DNA from: PFL25 sp046260155
GTDB taxonomy: Bacteria > Chloroflexota > Anaerolineae > Anaerolineales > UBA4823
NCBI GenBank assembly: GCA_046260155.1
Contig: JBJYXV010000091.1
Location: 53,642 to 117,641 of the forward strand
Direction of reading: 5' to 3'
Length of the DNA stretch: 64,000 bases
A program made the translations under genes and the position numbers. The notes under the pieces are model-generated. The model did no database searches and was not told the DNA's origin. It was given only the letters and a program-made list of their open reading frames with translations. Shown here one piece after another: positions 50,041 through 60,052 of this stretch; positions within the stretch are counted from its first letter, which is position 1; each line of letters opens with the position of its first letter.

Positions 50041-51252
50041 GTGGCAACGTTACTAGAACCAGAAGTTATGCGACCACCAGAACCACCAGGTTTTCGAACC
50101 TGGATTCGAAAAAATCTATTCAATAACTGGATCAATAGTTTACTGACCATTGTTTTGGTAGTTTTTATTTGTTGGGGCATATATAGCCTACTCCGCTGGA
50201 TTTTCACAATTGCGGATTGGGAACCGGTGTTGGAGTATCCCATTCTCTACTTGGTAGGGCAATACCCTCGGGAATTTTTATGGCGAGTCGGGCTTGTCAT
50301 TTCGATTTATTCAATTCTCATTGGTATGAGCTGGCGAAAATGGAGCGGGATAATGGGGGTTCTCGGTTTAACCTTTGCTGGTTTCATTCTTGTCTTAGGT
50401 TTATGGCCTGCCTCGATCCCCATTCTTACCACAGCAAATCGAGCTTTAATATTGGCGAATCTGGGAATTATTGGTGTTGGCTATTTCATCGGAGGATCAA
50501 AGAAAATCACTCCCCGACTGTTATTACCCGCTTGGTTATTATCGCTGGTGGTTAGCCTCCTGCTTTTATATGGTACACCTTTCCTGGGTGCACTTGATAT
50601 TGTTACAACGAACTTGTGGGGTGGCTTATTGGTAACTTTGCTTTTGGCAATTGGCGGCATAACGATTTCATTTCCATTTGGAGTCATGCTTGCCCTGGGA
50701 AGACGGTCATCTCTGCCAATTATTCGTGTAATTTGTACCGTGTTCATTGAAACCATCCGTGGTGTGCCGCTGATCAGTATCTTATTCTTGTTTTCTTTAA
50801 TTCTGCCTTTATTTCTACCAACAGGTATTCGTGTAGATCGCCTGATCCGAGCCCTGGTTGGTATGACGATTTTCAGTGCTGCCTACACGGCTGAAAATGT
50901 GCGCGGAGGCTTGGCTGCGGTCCCATACGGTCAAACCGAAGCTGCAAAAGCGCTTGGACATTCAAATTTCCAAATTACTGCATTGATCGTCTTACCGCAA
51001 GCGTTAAGGGCTGTGATTCCACCCATCGTCGGCCAGTTCATCTCTCTATTTAAGGATACGACCCTTGCCTCAGGTGTGGCAGTGCTTGAACTGTTATCCG
51101 TTGGACGCTCAATCCTCAATTCTGATCCTCAATATATTGGATTACAGATGGAGGTATATGGATTTATCGCATTAGTTTTTTGGATACTTAGCTATATGAT
51201 GTCACATGCCAGCCGGAATTTGGAATCATCACTCGGTGTTGGAGAACGATAA
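50041..51252 (+). CDS. aapM: Amino-acid ABC transporter permease, AapM type
   Basis: The 403-residue second permease subunit. GTG start 2 nt after the aapQ stop. Many helices, with FIETIRGVPLISILFLFSLILP and the EAA loop GQTEAAKALGHSNFQITALIVLPQALRAVIPPI. AapM and AapQ form the heterodimeric channel. Confidence 0.93.
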   Translation: MATLLEPEVMRPPEPPGFRTWIRKNLFNNWINSLLTIVLVVFICWGIYSLLRWIFTIADWEPVLEYPILYLVGQYPREFLWRVGLVISIYSILIGMSWRKWSGIMGVLGLTFAGFILVLGLWPASIPILTTANRALILANLGIIGVGYFIGGSKKITPRLLLPAWLLSLVVSLLLLYGTPFLGALDIVTTNLWGGLLVTLLLAIGGITISFPFGVMLALGRRSSLPIIRVICTVFIETIRGVPLISILFLFSLILPLFLPTGIRVDRLIRALVGMTIFSAAYTAENVRGGLAAVPYGQTEAAKALGHSNFQITALIVLPQALRAVIPPIVGQFISLFKDTTLASGVAVLELLSVGRSILNSDPQYIGLQMEVYGFIALVFWILSYMMSHASRNLESSLGVGER

Positions 51253-51294
51253 ATTAATCTCTCCAGGGGTGATTTTTGGGGAAGGGAGCTTTCT

Positions 51295-52053
51295 ATGACT
51301 GAATTAATGGATGATCAGAAACCAATTATCATCGCCCGAGATGTACATAAATGGTTCGGAGATTTCCATGCATTAAAGGGAATTACCATGGATGTTCAGA
51401 AAGGTGAGGTAGTGGTGATCTTCGGTCCTTCTGGTTCCGGAAAATCAACCTTTATCCGCACGATCAACCGCCTGGAGGAACACCAGCAGGGCCAGATTAT
51501 CGTTGATGGGATCGAATTAAGCCATGATGTACGCAACATCGAGAAAATCCGCATGGATACCGGTATGGTATTCCAGCAGTTCAACTTGTTTCCCCATCTC
51601 TCGGTTTTAGATAATATCACCCTGGCACCGATTTGGGTCAGGAAATGGAAGAGACCAGAAGCAGAAGAGATAGGAATGCAGCTCTTAGAACGAGTTGGCA
51701 TCCCGGAGCAGGCGCAAAAATATCCGGGTCAATTATCTGGAGGTCAGCAGCAACGTGTCGCCATCGCGCGGGCGCTGGCGATGCAGCCAAAAATTATGCT
51801 CTTCGATGAACCAACTTCAGCGCTTGATCCTGAGATGATCAAAGAAGTGCTGGATGTGATGATCGAACTGGCGCAGAGTGGGATGACGATGGTGGTGGTG
51901 ACTCATGAGATGGGTTTTGCCAGAGGAGTAGCCGACCGGATGTACTTCTTTGATGGAGGATTGATTGTAGAAAGTGGTTCTCCAGAAGAGATATTCAACA
52001 ACCCCCAAGAGGATCGAACGAAATTGTTCCTCTCCCAAATCTTGAAACACTAA
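51295..52053 (+). CDS. aapP: Amino-acid ABC transporter ATP-binding protein, AapP type
   Basis: A 252-residue ATPase powering uptake. Walker A GPSGSGKST near residue 44, Q-loop VFQQFNLFPHLSVLDN, signature LSGGQQQRVAIARAL, Walker B IMLFDEPTSALDPE and switch VVVTHEMGFARG are complete. The product of the final gene of the operon. A terminator follows. Confidence 0.95.
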   Translation: MTELMDDQKPIIIARDVHKWFGDFHALKGITMDVQKGEVVVIFGPSGSGKSTFIRTINRLEEHQQGQIIVDGIELSHDVRNIEKIRMDTGMVFQQFNLFPHLSVLDNITLAPIWVRKWKRPEAEEIGMQLLERVGIPEQAQKYPGQLSGGQQQRVAIARALAMQPKIMLFDEPTSALDPEMIKEVLDVMIELAQSGMTMVVVTHEMGFARGVADRMYFFDGGLIVESGSPEEIFNNPQEDRTKLFLSQILKH

Positions 52054-52074
52054 ATACAATTCAGATAAAAGACG

Positions 52075-52107
52075 GAGTGGCAGCTGAATTTCAACTGCCA
52101 CTCTTTT
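52075..52107 (+). terminator. Terminator after aapP
   Basis: A 9-bp stem GAGTGGCAG/CTGCCACTC (52075-52083, 52095-52103) followed by TTTT. Lies between convergent aapP and the thiolase-fold gene and may act on both. Confidence 0.85.
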
Positions 52108-52180
52108 GATCTTCAATGTTAGTAATTATAGAGTAAAGAATTCCCAAAGCTGCCCTAAATTTACTAGAAGTATGCCAAAT

Positions 52181-53458
52181 CTATTCAATATTGCCTCCTA
52201 GAGAGACAACAAAAACATCATAATAAGTACCTGCGCCAAATCCATCGAACATAATATGGTCACCAGGTTTCAAGAGGGGCAGCTCCCGTAAAAAGGCAAT
52301 CATATTGGATGCCGCGCTGACGTTACCAAATTCCTTTATTACCCACGGCATGGGGAGATCAATGCCGATTTTACTGAGGTTTTTTTGTTTTAATAGATTA
52401 ATTTTCTTGTTAGCGTGGTGAACGATTGTAACCTCGATTGTTTTACCGATTGTGCCCAGCTGCTCCATTCGATTGCGGTAGGCTTCGTACACTCTCTGGA
52501 CTATATCAACGCCATTGCGGACAAAGAGCTTTACCATCCCCATGGGTCCTGCCATGATCACAGGCAGTCCATTGGCGGGTTCGTTCATTAATCCAGCAAA
52601 GCGTAAGCTGTGGGGATTAATTTCGGTCACCTCGACCATTGAGTCTTCATGAACCTGATGCGAGTGGGGATAATACATATGCACGGCAAGGACTCCCTGC
52701 TCGTCATAAACTTCTTGCGTGTCTCCAACCAGGAATTCCATGGATTTACCCGGGATTAACCCGATAATCCCTGCACCGTTTCCAAAGAGCTGCAGAGCAT
52801 TCTTGTCGTAGGATTTTTGAACGAAGCGGCTTAATCCCTCAAAACCACCAACCAGCACTTTTTTCCCTTTCAGTATCTGGGCGAGATTGAACCTGGATCG
52901 ATGGTTGTAGCTGAGATCGGGATTTAATACCAGGTGTAAAGCGCCAGCAGAACCATCACAGGCTTTATGAACACTGACCTTTAACGCGTCCTCACGAATT
53001 CCAGCCTGGGACGCGATCTCTTCTGTAAAATTATCACAAACTGGTCCACTGGAGCCGATCAAGACTGCATCAACTTCTCCTGGATCCCATCCAGATGCTT
53101 TGGCAGCCTCCTCTATTAAGCGAGCACCAACCACGGTTTCGATTTTCCTGTGGTCCTCATCTGAAATACCAGTTAAATGCTGACGGTGGATGAAGCCCAA
53201 GGGTTCTAAATTCATGCGCTCATTCTCATCCAGCGGAGAACCGAAGGATTGGTAGACCAATTCTGGAAGGGTGGAATTATCGTAGCTTTTTCCCCATGTC
53301 CCATATACGCCACCAATGCCGATCTTGGGATTGGAGATGCTTTCATAACCAAATGGAATACCCCCCCCAATCGGGATGTCCACCATATGTACCTGTGGTC
53401 GTTCATAAAATGGAAGCACTGGTATGGCTTCTTCCTTTGATGTTCCTTTATGTGTCAT
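52181..53458 (-). CDS. KAS III-like condensing enzyme
   Basis: A 425-residue thiolase-fold protein of the 3-oxoacyl-ACP synthase III superfamily, longer than FabH (about 320). The catalytic triad is apparent: Cys167 (VHKACDGSAGAL), His348 (IVHHANKKI) and Asn379 (EFGNVSAAS). The C-terminal glycine loop is FDGFGAGTYYDVFVVSLGG. The N-terminal 90 residues carry an unusual extension (MTHKGTSKEEAIPVLPFYER). ATG follows AAGGAG at 5 nt. It probably condenses an acyl-CoA or acyl-ACP; the partner substrate is unknown. Terminator-free convergent end with aapP. Confidence 0.85.
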   Translation of the reverse strand: MTHKGTSKEEAIPVLPFYERPQVHMVDIPIGGGIPFGYESISNPKIGIGGVYGTWGKSYDNSTLPELVYQSFGSPLDENERMNLEPLGFIHRQHLTGISDEDHRKIETVVGARLIEEAAKASGWDPGEVDAVLIGSSGPVCDNFTEEIASQAGIREDALKVSVHKACDGSAGALHLVLNPDLSYNHRSRFNLAQILKGKKVLVGGFEGLSRFVQKSYDKNALQLFGNGAGIIGLIPGKSMEFLVGDTQEVYDEQGVLAVHMYYPHSHQVHEDSMVEVTEINPHSLRFAGLMNEPANGLPVIMAGPMGMVKLFVRNGVDIVQRVYEAYRNRMEQLGTIGKTIEVTIVHHANKKINLLKQKNLSKIGIDLPMPWVIKEFGNVSAASNMIAFLRELPLLKPGDHIMFDGFGAGTYYDVFVVSLGGNIE

Positions 53459-53786
53459 TACCGCTCCTTGAACATTCAGCCAAAACGCCTGGCTTTTTTA
53501 AACCAAGCACGATTATAAATTAATCTCCATCTTTATGATGGTCTAGAATCGAATTCTCTGGCAGTACTAATATTTCTACCTAAATCGATTGAAGGCGATG
53601 GCAATTGAAATAGATTCGGTTTGCGATTATAAGAACACCGAAGAACCGTTCGAGTGACGGATGAGAATTTGTTTTTTGGATCTAAATCGGTATAAACTCA
53701 AAAGAATTGCATAGCATCTTAAAACAAAAATCCCTGGGGCCTGGCTATTCCCAGGGTATTTCGTTTTTGTTGGAATATAAATTACA
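53459..53786. other. 328-bp gap between KAS-like and AAA genes
   Basis: Holds the terminator 53722-53757 for the gene on its right and probably the promoter of the KAS-like gene. No other coding signal. Confidence 0.6.
53722..53757 (-). terminator. Terminator after the AAA+ gene
   Basis: On the minus strand CCCTGGG/CCCAGGG (arms at 53750-53756 and 53732-53738) is followed by ATTTTTGTTTT, directly downstream of the stop at 53787. Confidence 0.85.
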
Positions 53787-54710
53787 TCAACCTTGCCCTT
53801 GGCGCCAATTTACCAAGCTTGAAGCTTGCAGGTGGTTGATCAGCTTGCCAGAACGGGCTAATTGAATGCCTTTTTCGAGGACTCTTTCGTAATATATCTT
53901 TGAAGAGAGATCAGGCTCGAATCCTCTCAGTATGCTGTCTACTGTCTTATCCAGGCCATACTCTTCAACCTCATCCCATAAGTCCTCATCCAGAAGATTA
54001 GCACGCAGATGAGAAAAGAAAGCCACCGGTAAGAATTTAATTTGTTCAGGGAGTTCTCCCAACAGCTTTTCATTCAACTCCACGACCAGGTTGTAACACT
54101 CCTGCTCGGTGAGTTCGGGGAAGATGGCTTGAATGATCTCGGCTTTCTCTTCAATGGTGGGGATCCACTCGAAGGCAGACATCCTGCCTGCCCTTACCAG
54201 CGGGTTATACAGCTTTGTAAAGTCATTCCCGGTGATGATGATCGGTATGCGTGTGGTTTCTTTCCCTTCGACCAGGGATGGATAGTCAACCAGGTGCATC
54301 AATTCTCCGAACACATTAATCTGGTTAATGGTGTGTTTCTCATCCGTTCCCCAGGTCCCCAGTCCGGTATCAACATCATTGACCAGAACGACCGCTAAAC
54401 TCGCACCACCACTGCGAATACTTTCGCTGGCTTTGATGTAAGTGTCGCGGATGAATGCTGATGGGTGGCCTGCAATTGGATTATCGAGCTGACCTCCTGA
54501 TACCAGAAAGCGTTTCACGCCCATGTTCTTTAAGATGTGTTCGCATTGGTAAGTCTTTCCCTCGCCAGAAGGTCCATGAATTCCGAGCAGGAGTGGGACT
54601 TGGGCTTCAACTCGTTTTAACAGGTTTTTGAGTATATGCAAGGAAACGACCTGCTGGAATCTTGGTGAGATAAAGATTTCTTCTTCTGCTCTTTGTCTGA
54701 TAAGTGCCAT
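53787..54710 (-). CDS. RuBisCO-activase-like AAA+ ATPase
   Basis: A 307-residue AAA+ protein whose motif order follows RuBisCO activase. Walker A GPSGEGKT (46-53), then a conserved pore-side stretch SGGQLDNPIAGHPSAFIRD (71-89), Walker B VVLVNDVD (107-114), sensor 1 ITGND (159-163) with TKLYNPLVRAGRM after it (arginine region near 173-176), and an alpha-helical lid beyond 190. RuBisCO activase has matching GxxGxGKS, SAGELES, INDLDAG and TGNDFSTLYAPLIRDGRM. No rbc gene is in the window, so the client is probably another complex. Similarity of fold is clear; function is open. Confidence 0.8.
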   Translation of the reverse strand: MALIRQRAEEEIFISPRFQQVVSLHILKNLLKRVEAQVPLLLGIHGPSGEGKTYQCEHILKNMGVKRFLVSGGQLDNPIAGHPSAFIRDTYIKASESIRSGGASLAVVLVNDVDTGLGTWGTDEKHTINQINVFGELMHLVDYPSLVEGKETTRIPIIITGNDFTKLYNPLVRAGRMSAFEWIPTIEEKAEIIQAIFPELTEQECYNLVVELNEKLLGELPEQIKFLPVAFFSHLRANLLDEDLWDEVEEYGLDKTVDSILRGFEPDLSSKIYYERVLEKGIQLARSGKLINHLQASSLVNWRQGQG

Positions 54711-55248
54711 AGCGATATTCCTACCTAGTAACTATTTTGCCGACCTGTAGGATAATGCAAAGAATGGTGGATCGGGATAATATGTTTGAAAAAAAATATC
54801 CTACCTTTTTCTGCAGCCAATTATATAGCATTCCCGGATCGATATTCCATTACTTACGATTTAGTAAATTTTTATGCTGGAATAGGATCTCGAGAGTTAT
54901 TTCGACGAATCGCGGCTATTCTAACTTAGAAAACGAATAAAACTTGAGAATGTTACTGAAATCGTAAGGTGGATTAGCAGTGGAGTTCTTCCAATTTTAG
55001 ACCTTTAAATTTTATTCTGTTGTAATTACTCCTTCTTCAGCTCCCGATAAGTAATGAGGAATACTGCTCCCAATCGGCTTTTCTATGATATTGGCCCGTC
55101 CGCAGTAAATGACAAATATTGAAATTCCTGACCCACTGCTGCGCCAACCCTTCCTCTGCTATCCATATTCACCCTTGTTTTTTTCAACGTTTCCGGCAAC
55201 CCTTAACGCAAAACAAAATCGAGCAAGTACGTTATTACAAAGGTGTTT
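54711..55248. other. 540-bp A+T-rich gap
   Basis: Between the 5' end of the AAA+ gene and the 3' end of the cyclase gene. Rich in A/T runs and stops in all frames. No gene, hairpin terminator or repeat is evident. It should contain the promoter of the AAA+ gene. Confidence 0.55.
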
Positions 55249-58014
55249 TCAGGTAGCCTCCATCACTTGTTCATCTGTTATTGTTTCTAGCAGCTGCTTA
55301 GCCACTTCGTTGTAGGTGCGCTCAGATCCTCTGGCATAGGCGCTGGCGTATGCTTCTGGTTTGAGCATCTTTTCAAGATCAGAGAGGGCTGTAGATGCGA
55401 CTTCGTTGATCGGGGTGGTGTTTGTGAAAGGCCGGTAAACACTGGTGGGGTCAGCAAGCACAGTCGCCAGCAGCTCAACTGCTTCCTTGTATTCACCTCG
55501 TTGTACCCATACCCTGGCAATCTTTGTCATCATACCAAGCATATCCCGAACCATGCCCATCCGCTCAGCGGCAGCCACACCCTCAATGAAGGCTGATTCA
55601 GCAGCTTCCAGCTTACCAGCGGCTAAATTAGCCTCTCCTAAACCCTCCAGCGAAACCATCGTTCCCCGTACGTAGGAAATCTCCTGGCAACGTGCAACCT
55701 GCTGGGTGTAGAGATCGATGGCATCGTCCGGACGATTTTCATGTGTGGAGATCATGGCCCGCACCCAGAGGTTCCAAACTGTCACCCAATACTCATCGAC
55801 CAGCCCCAGCTGTTTGGTAGCCTCGTCAGCGAATCTGGTAGCCCCGTCGAAGTCACCAATGACAACTGCAGCGAACCCACGCCAGTTGTTGAGCGATGCA
55901 ATCCAGAAACGTTCTTCGAGTGAGTCATGGCGCTCAATCGCCCTGTCAAGCTGTGCAGCCATCTCCTCGACAGAGCCGCTATAGACGAGCCCAATCGCCA
56001 GGGACTGTACGGCGATCCAAAAGTCGAGCGGGCTCGATTTACGAGCCAAGAACTCCGTAGGCTCAACGGCAGCGATCACTGCGGATTCTGGCTGGCTCAG
56101 AAGCGCAAGCGACCAGCCTTTCGCCGCTGAGGCGAGTGCTCGCAAGATGGTGGTGTCGTCATCGTCCAGATCTTCCGTAAGACCCTTCAAGGCTTCGTTA
56201 AATAGGGCGATAGCTGCCGAGTACCAACCCCGAATCTCGTACAAAACCAGCAACCCGAGGATGAACTTGTGCGCTTCGCGAGCATTGGAGGTAGCAATAT
56301 GGTGGCGCCATGCCGAGCGGATGTTCTCGATATCCATCTCCATGATAGATAGCAGCTCTGCTTGGCGACCGTGGGACATAAAGAAAGGAGCCTCCCCCAT
56401 GACCTGCGCATAGAAGGTGGCATGGGCGTCGCGAATTTGCCGGTCTCGATTGTGATCCTGCTCCAGTTCGGCCGCAGCATATTGTCGAAGAAGCTCATGC
56501 ACCATGTAACGTCCGGTATCAGGGTTGGCGGTGAGCAGCGACTTGCTGGCAAGATTGGCGAGACTGCGCAGTGAAGCGCTGGCAACAACCTCTGCTGCTT
56601 TCCGGCTGAATCCGCCGCGGAACACGGAGAGTGCCATGAAGGTATCCCGTTCCTGAGCGCTCAGCAGGTCCCATGAGTAGTCAAACACGGCGCGGATACT
56701 TCGCTGTCGATGCGGGACATCTCGCATCTCGGTTTCCAGAAAATCAACACTCTTGCGGATCTCGACCGCAATCTCACCGATGGACAACATGTCTACCCAG
56801 GCTGCGGCAAGCAAGATACCGAGTGGCATCCCACCGACGAGGTGTAAGATCTCAGCCAGCGTGTCGAGGTCATCGCCCTCGAGTACAAAATCTGGGTTCG
56901 ACCGCTTGGCAGCTTCGATGAATAGCTGTGCACCGCTAGTCTGCATTGCTACGTCAGGATGATCCCAGGTGATGTCGAGACCGGATAGGGATAGTACAGT
57001 CTCGCTGGTGAGATTGAGTTTGCTCCGGCTCGTCGCCACCAGTTTGATATGTGGAGCAGCCTTCAGGATTTCGGCAATGATGCCTGCCATGCCGTCCAGG
57101 TGCTCGAGGTTGTCCAGAACCAGTAACTGACGCCTGGGAGCAAGATATGTCAGGAGCTGGGTCTGAATGTCTTCGTCACCAGATAGGGCAATCCCGAGGG
57201 ATTCGGTGATGGTTTGGAGGATGTCGTCGTTTGAGCTGATATCAGCGAACCCTATAAAGAAAACCCCATCCGGGTAGTCGCTGCTGACTTCAGCTGCAGT
57301 CTGGATAGCCAACCTGGTTTTCCCGGTACCCCCGGGAGCGAGAATGGTTAGAAGGCGGGTTTCACCGATTAAACGTGTGGCATCGGTCAGCTCTGACTGG
57401 CGTCCAACGAACTCTGTGAGCTGTTCAGGGAGATTGTTGGGGACAATATTGAGCGAAACAAGGGGTGGAAAATTATCGGGCAAACCATCCGGGGTTATCT
57501 GGAACACCCACTCAGGTCGAGTGAGGTCCTTCAACGCGTGTTTACCCAGATCCTTAACCGTCACCCCATCCGGGAGATTATCCTGGACCAGTTCCCAAGT
57601 CGCACGGGACATGAGCGTTTGGCCGCCGTGAGCGATTCCCCGTAGACGAGCGGCACGGTTGACGGCTGATCCGTAGTAGTCACCGCTACGAAGGTCGGCC
57701 AAGCCTGTGTGGAGCGACGCCCTCACCAGCAGTGGGGTAGGTGTGGGCCATTCGAAGGCTGCGAGCCGGCGCTGCATCGCCATTGCACCCGCGACCGCAT
57801 CATGGGCACTTGCGAACACGATGAATCTGCTGTCGCCCTCGCCACGCGGCCGTACTAGAACACCGCCATGGGCTATAACTGCCTCGTCGATGGCTTGATC
57901 GTGCTGGCGCAGTGCCTCCAACATCAAATCAGGTGCCTTTTCGAACAGACGGGTGCTGCCTTCTACATCAGTGAAAAGAAATGTAACCACGCCTTCAGGA
58001 AGCTCTTGTTTCAT
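55249..58014 (-). CDS. Class III cyclase domain / NB-ARC ATPase / TPR signalling protein
   Basis: A 921-residue signalling protein of three parts. Residues 1-180 are a class III adenylate/guanylate cyclase domain (FLFTDVEGSTRLFEKAP with a metal Asp, EGDSRFIVFASA with the second Asp). Residues 200-520 are an NB-ARC/STAND ATPase: VGRQSEL, Walker A APGGTGKTRL, Walker B LLVLDNLEHL, then a winged helix. The remainder is helical TPR-like repeats (residues 560-900). Codons are more G+C rich than neighbours. ATP-bound STAND modules often switch on effectors; here the cyclase is the likely effector or sensor output. The inducing ligand is unknown. Confidence 0.88.
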   Translation of the reverse strand: MKQELPEGVVTFLFTDVEGSTRLFEKAPDLMLEALRQHDQAIDEAVIAHGGVLVRPRGEGDSRFIVFASAHDAVAGAMAMQRRLAAFEWPTPTPLLVRASLHTGLADLRSGDYYGSAVNRAARLRGIAHGGQTLMSRATWELVQDNLPDGVTVKDLGKHALKDLTRPEWVFQITPDGLPDNFPPLVSLNIVPNNLPEQLTEFVGRQSELTDATRLIGETRLLTILAPGGTGKTRLAIQTAAEVSSDYPDGVFFIGFADISSNDDILQTITESLGIALSGDEDIQTQLLTYLAPRRQLLVLDNLEHLDGMAGIIAEILKAAPHIKLVATSRSKLNLTSETVLSLSGLDITWDHPDVAMQTSGAQLFIEAAKRSNPDFVLEGDDLDTLAEILHLVGGMPLGILLAAAWVDMLSIGEIAVEIRKSVDFLETEMRDVPHRQRSIRAVFDYSWDLLSAQERDTFMALSVFRGGFSRKAAEVVASASLRSLANLASKSLLTANPDTGRYMVHELLRQYAAAELEQDHNRDRQIRDAHATFYAQVMGEAPFFMSHGRQAELLSIMEMDIENIRSAWRHHIATSNAREAHKFILGLLVLYEIRGWYSAAIALFNEALKGLTEDLDDDDTTILRALASAAKGWSLALLSQPESAVIAAVEPTEFLARKSSPLDFWIAVQSLAIGLVYSGSVEEMAAQLDRAIERHDSLEERFWIASLNNWRGFAAVVIGDFDGATRFADEATKQLGLVDEYWVTVWNLWVRAMISTHENRPDDAIDLYTQQVARCQEISYVRGTMVSLEGLGEANLAAGKLEAAESAFIEGVAAAERMGMVRDMLGMMTKIARVWVQRGEYKEAVELLATVLADPTSVYRPFTNTTPINEVASTALSDLEKMLKPEAYASAYARGSERTYNEVAKQLLETITDEQVMEAT

Positions 58015-58644
58015 TTCAAAATAATCCCCGAGTTCATTAAATTGGTTAAATCAAGTTATGCATTACGGCATTGATAGCAAGGATAACGCCAGTGATTTTC
58101 ATAAACTCATCTGGTCAATAGAAATCGCAGACGTTCGTTCGCGATTCGGAGAATCCAATCCCAAGGAAAAGATGGTGGGTCGGTGCTGTTCGCAGTGCGA
58201 AAGACTATTCTCCTTTGAGCGTGCTATTTGGGCTTCATTGAACGGTTTCCATCCCTTGTGCAAACAAGTTGATCGGCGAAAACCTCATTGAATTTGGATA
58301 TTCTGGGGGTTATTATACTTAGAAAACGAAGGGATTAGAGTTGAAATCACTACAAACGTAAAACAGCCTGCAATATTATGCACCATTTCAATATAAAACC
58401 CCATCGTGCGCTGGATATGCACGTCTAAAGGATGTTTGTTTATATTAAAAATGAAGGTGAGAACCTTAGAATATAAGGCTTCACACAAAGGTTGGTGCTG
58501 AAAGTGAAATGTACCCAAACGGCGAGGCGGTGGCAGCCATGTTGCAGATAAAAATGGAACAATATTGGTAGCAAGTTGGAATCGAGCTTTGAATTTTTGG
58601 ACAAACTTTCTGACATTTCCGGACCATAATACCTGCGCAAGTGT
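58015..58644. other. 630-bp gap without a supported gene
   Basis: Short open frames exist (78 codons on plus at 58058 and about 77 on minus at 58285), but none has a ribosome-binding site or known motif. There is no strong repeat or terminator. It should contain the promoter of the cyclase gene, which starts at 58014. Confidence 0.5.
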
Positions 58645-59400
58645 TTATCCTTCGGTCTTTCCCAGCTTCCAAAGCCTTATGCCGACCAGGATGTACCATG
58701 CCAGGGTAAGCAATCCACCGCCGATATACTGCAAGGCAACGATTATGCCCTGTATGGCGGAATACTCACCGCTGCTCGTGTAATTTGCACCGCCTATAAT
58801 CCCAACCAGCAAGAGACCAAATCCAAGGATGCCAACCCAGCCGGATGCTTTCCTGAAAGCTGTGCTCCCCAGCATGATAATAGAGAGAATCAGTCCTGCG
58901 AGCCAAACTAGCTGCATTCCCGTATACAGGCTGCCAGTACCCCTGGTTACTGCAAGCATTGACTGCCCGGCTGCCAACAGGATGGTTTTCTCGGTTTCTG
59001 TGGATGCGACCGCATATTCCTGGCTAAGAGCAAGCATGGAGAAGGCAGTATTCGTGGCGAGGTAGACTGCAACTCCCACCAGGGTAACGGCTGTTGCAAT
59101 CAATGACCATGTTCTATTCGTCCCTTTGAGCACGGAATATAGCCCGAGGGACATTGGCACCCATAAAATCATGATGACGACGTCGCCCAAACCAAGATAA
59201 AAGAGTCCGGTAACCTGGTTGTCTTGAAATACCTGAAACCATTCAAGTATGGCATCGGGCGGTGGACTGGCGAGATTCGCAGGGACGTATACCACCAAAG
59301 TAATTACATACATTAGGGCACATAACAGGGCAGCAGCTCCGCTAACTCTGAAAAGGCTACTCAAAGTTGGATCTCCGGTTTCCATGGATATTCTGTTCAT
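58645..59400 (-). CDS. DUF4386-like seven-helix membrane protein
   Basis: A 251-residue integral membrane protein with about six or seven helices (for example ALLCALMYVITLVVYV, YLGLGDVVIMILWVPMSLGLY, WLAGLILSIIMLG). The spacing of helices and the region GLYSVLKGTNRTWSLIATAV resemble the DUF4386 family. AGGAGG precedes the ATG at 9 nt. No function is known. Confidence 0.72.
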   Translation of the reverse strand: MNRISMETGDPTLSSLFRVSGAAALLCALMYVITLVVYVPANLASPPPDAILEWFQVFQDNQVTGLFYLGLGDVVIMILWVPMSLGLYSVLKGTNRTWSLIATAVTLVGVAVYLATNTAFSMLALSQEYAVASTETEKTILLAAGQSMLAVTRGTGSLYTGMQLVWLAGLILSIIMLGSTAFRKASGWVGILGFGLLLVGIIGGANYTSSGEYSAIQGIIVALQYIGGGLLTLAWYILVGIRLWKLGKTEG

Positions 59401-60052
59401 CAGCTGTTACCTCCTGTGGGTTTGGTTGTTAGAAGAAGCAAGATTAGGTATTCTGGATCGAAACGTTGCCACCCTTTGGTATCTGTCGTGATCCAAGTAC
59501 AGGAACCGAAGTCCTTTATTTGAGTGCTCCCGCATCTCTGGAGGGTTTCTCTCATTATGCAAGGACGCAGAATGCCTTCCTGCCAGCTCTTGGAGGGAGA
59601 GGATGGAGTCATTTTCCGCTTCAAAACAATTCACAATAAATTTATCCGCATCTATCTTGAAAGATATTTCCAGTATATAGAATACCTTCTCCTTCTGCAA
59701 GATAAAATCGCTCCTATCGCTAAACAAGGGTGTGATTCGTGTCTTACTTGATAAAACAAGACCTCCAACACCAAATATTTTCAATCAGCGCATGGTAGAG
59801 GGGAAGTCTATTCTTGAATCGCTTCGTGAATTTACCCTGGGATTCTTGGGAAGGGGGACATTTCACAGCCATTTCCTATTTCGCAAAATTTTTTTGTGAG
59901 AAACGGGCTTTTTTAGGGGGTTGAATGACTGCAAGCGTGTGATTGAATACCCAATAATTTTCCCCATCCTGGGTATTAACAAAAACACCGGCGGATTGGG
60001 GATTTACCCTGACCCGCCGGTAAGAAAATGGTTCGCCGATAGATTCCTTAGA
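59401..60052. other. 650-bp gap holding terminators for the beta-helix gene
   Basis: A 125-codon open frame (minus, 59407-59784) lacks a start signal and family and is not accepted. The right end carries the two hairpins listed separately. Confidence 0.5.
59946..60021 (-). terminator. Double hairpin terminator after the beta-helix gene
   Basis: On the minus strand an 8-bp stem ACCGGCGG/CCGCCGGT (arms at 60014-60021 and 59987-59994) is followed by GTTTTTGTT. Directly downstream lies a second 8-bp stem AATACCCA/TGGGTATT (59946-59953, 59970-59977). Confidence 0.85.

Noticed and set aside
58058..58291. 77-codon plus-strand frame with several Cys
   Set aside because: No start signal and no recognisable domain.
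59407..59784. 125-codon minus-strand frame between the DUF4386-like and beta-helix genes
   Set aside because: TTG start without Shine-Dalgarno; contains the ribosome-binding site of the next gene; no motif.
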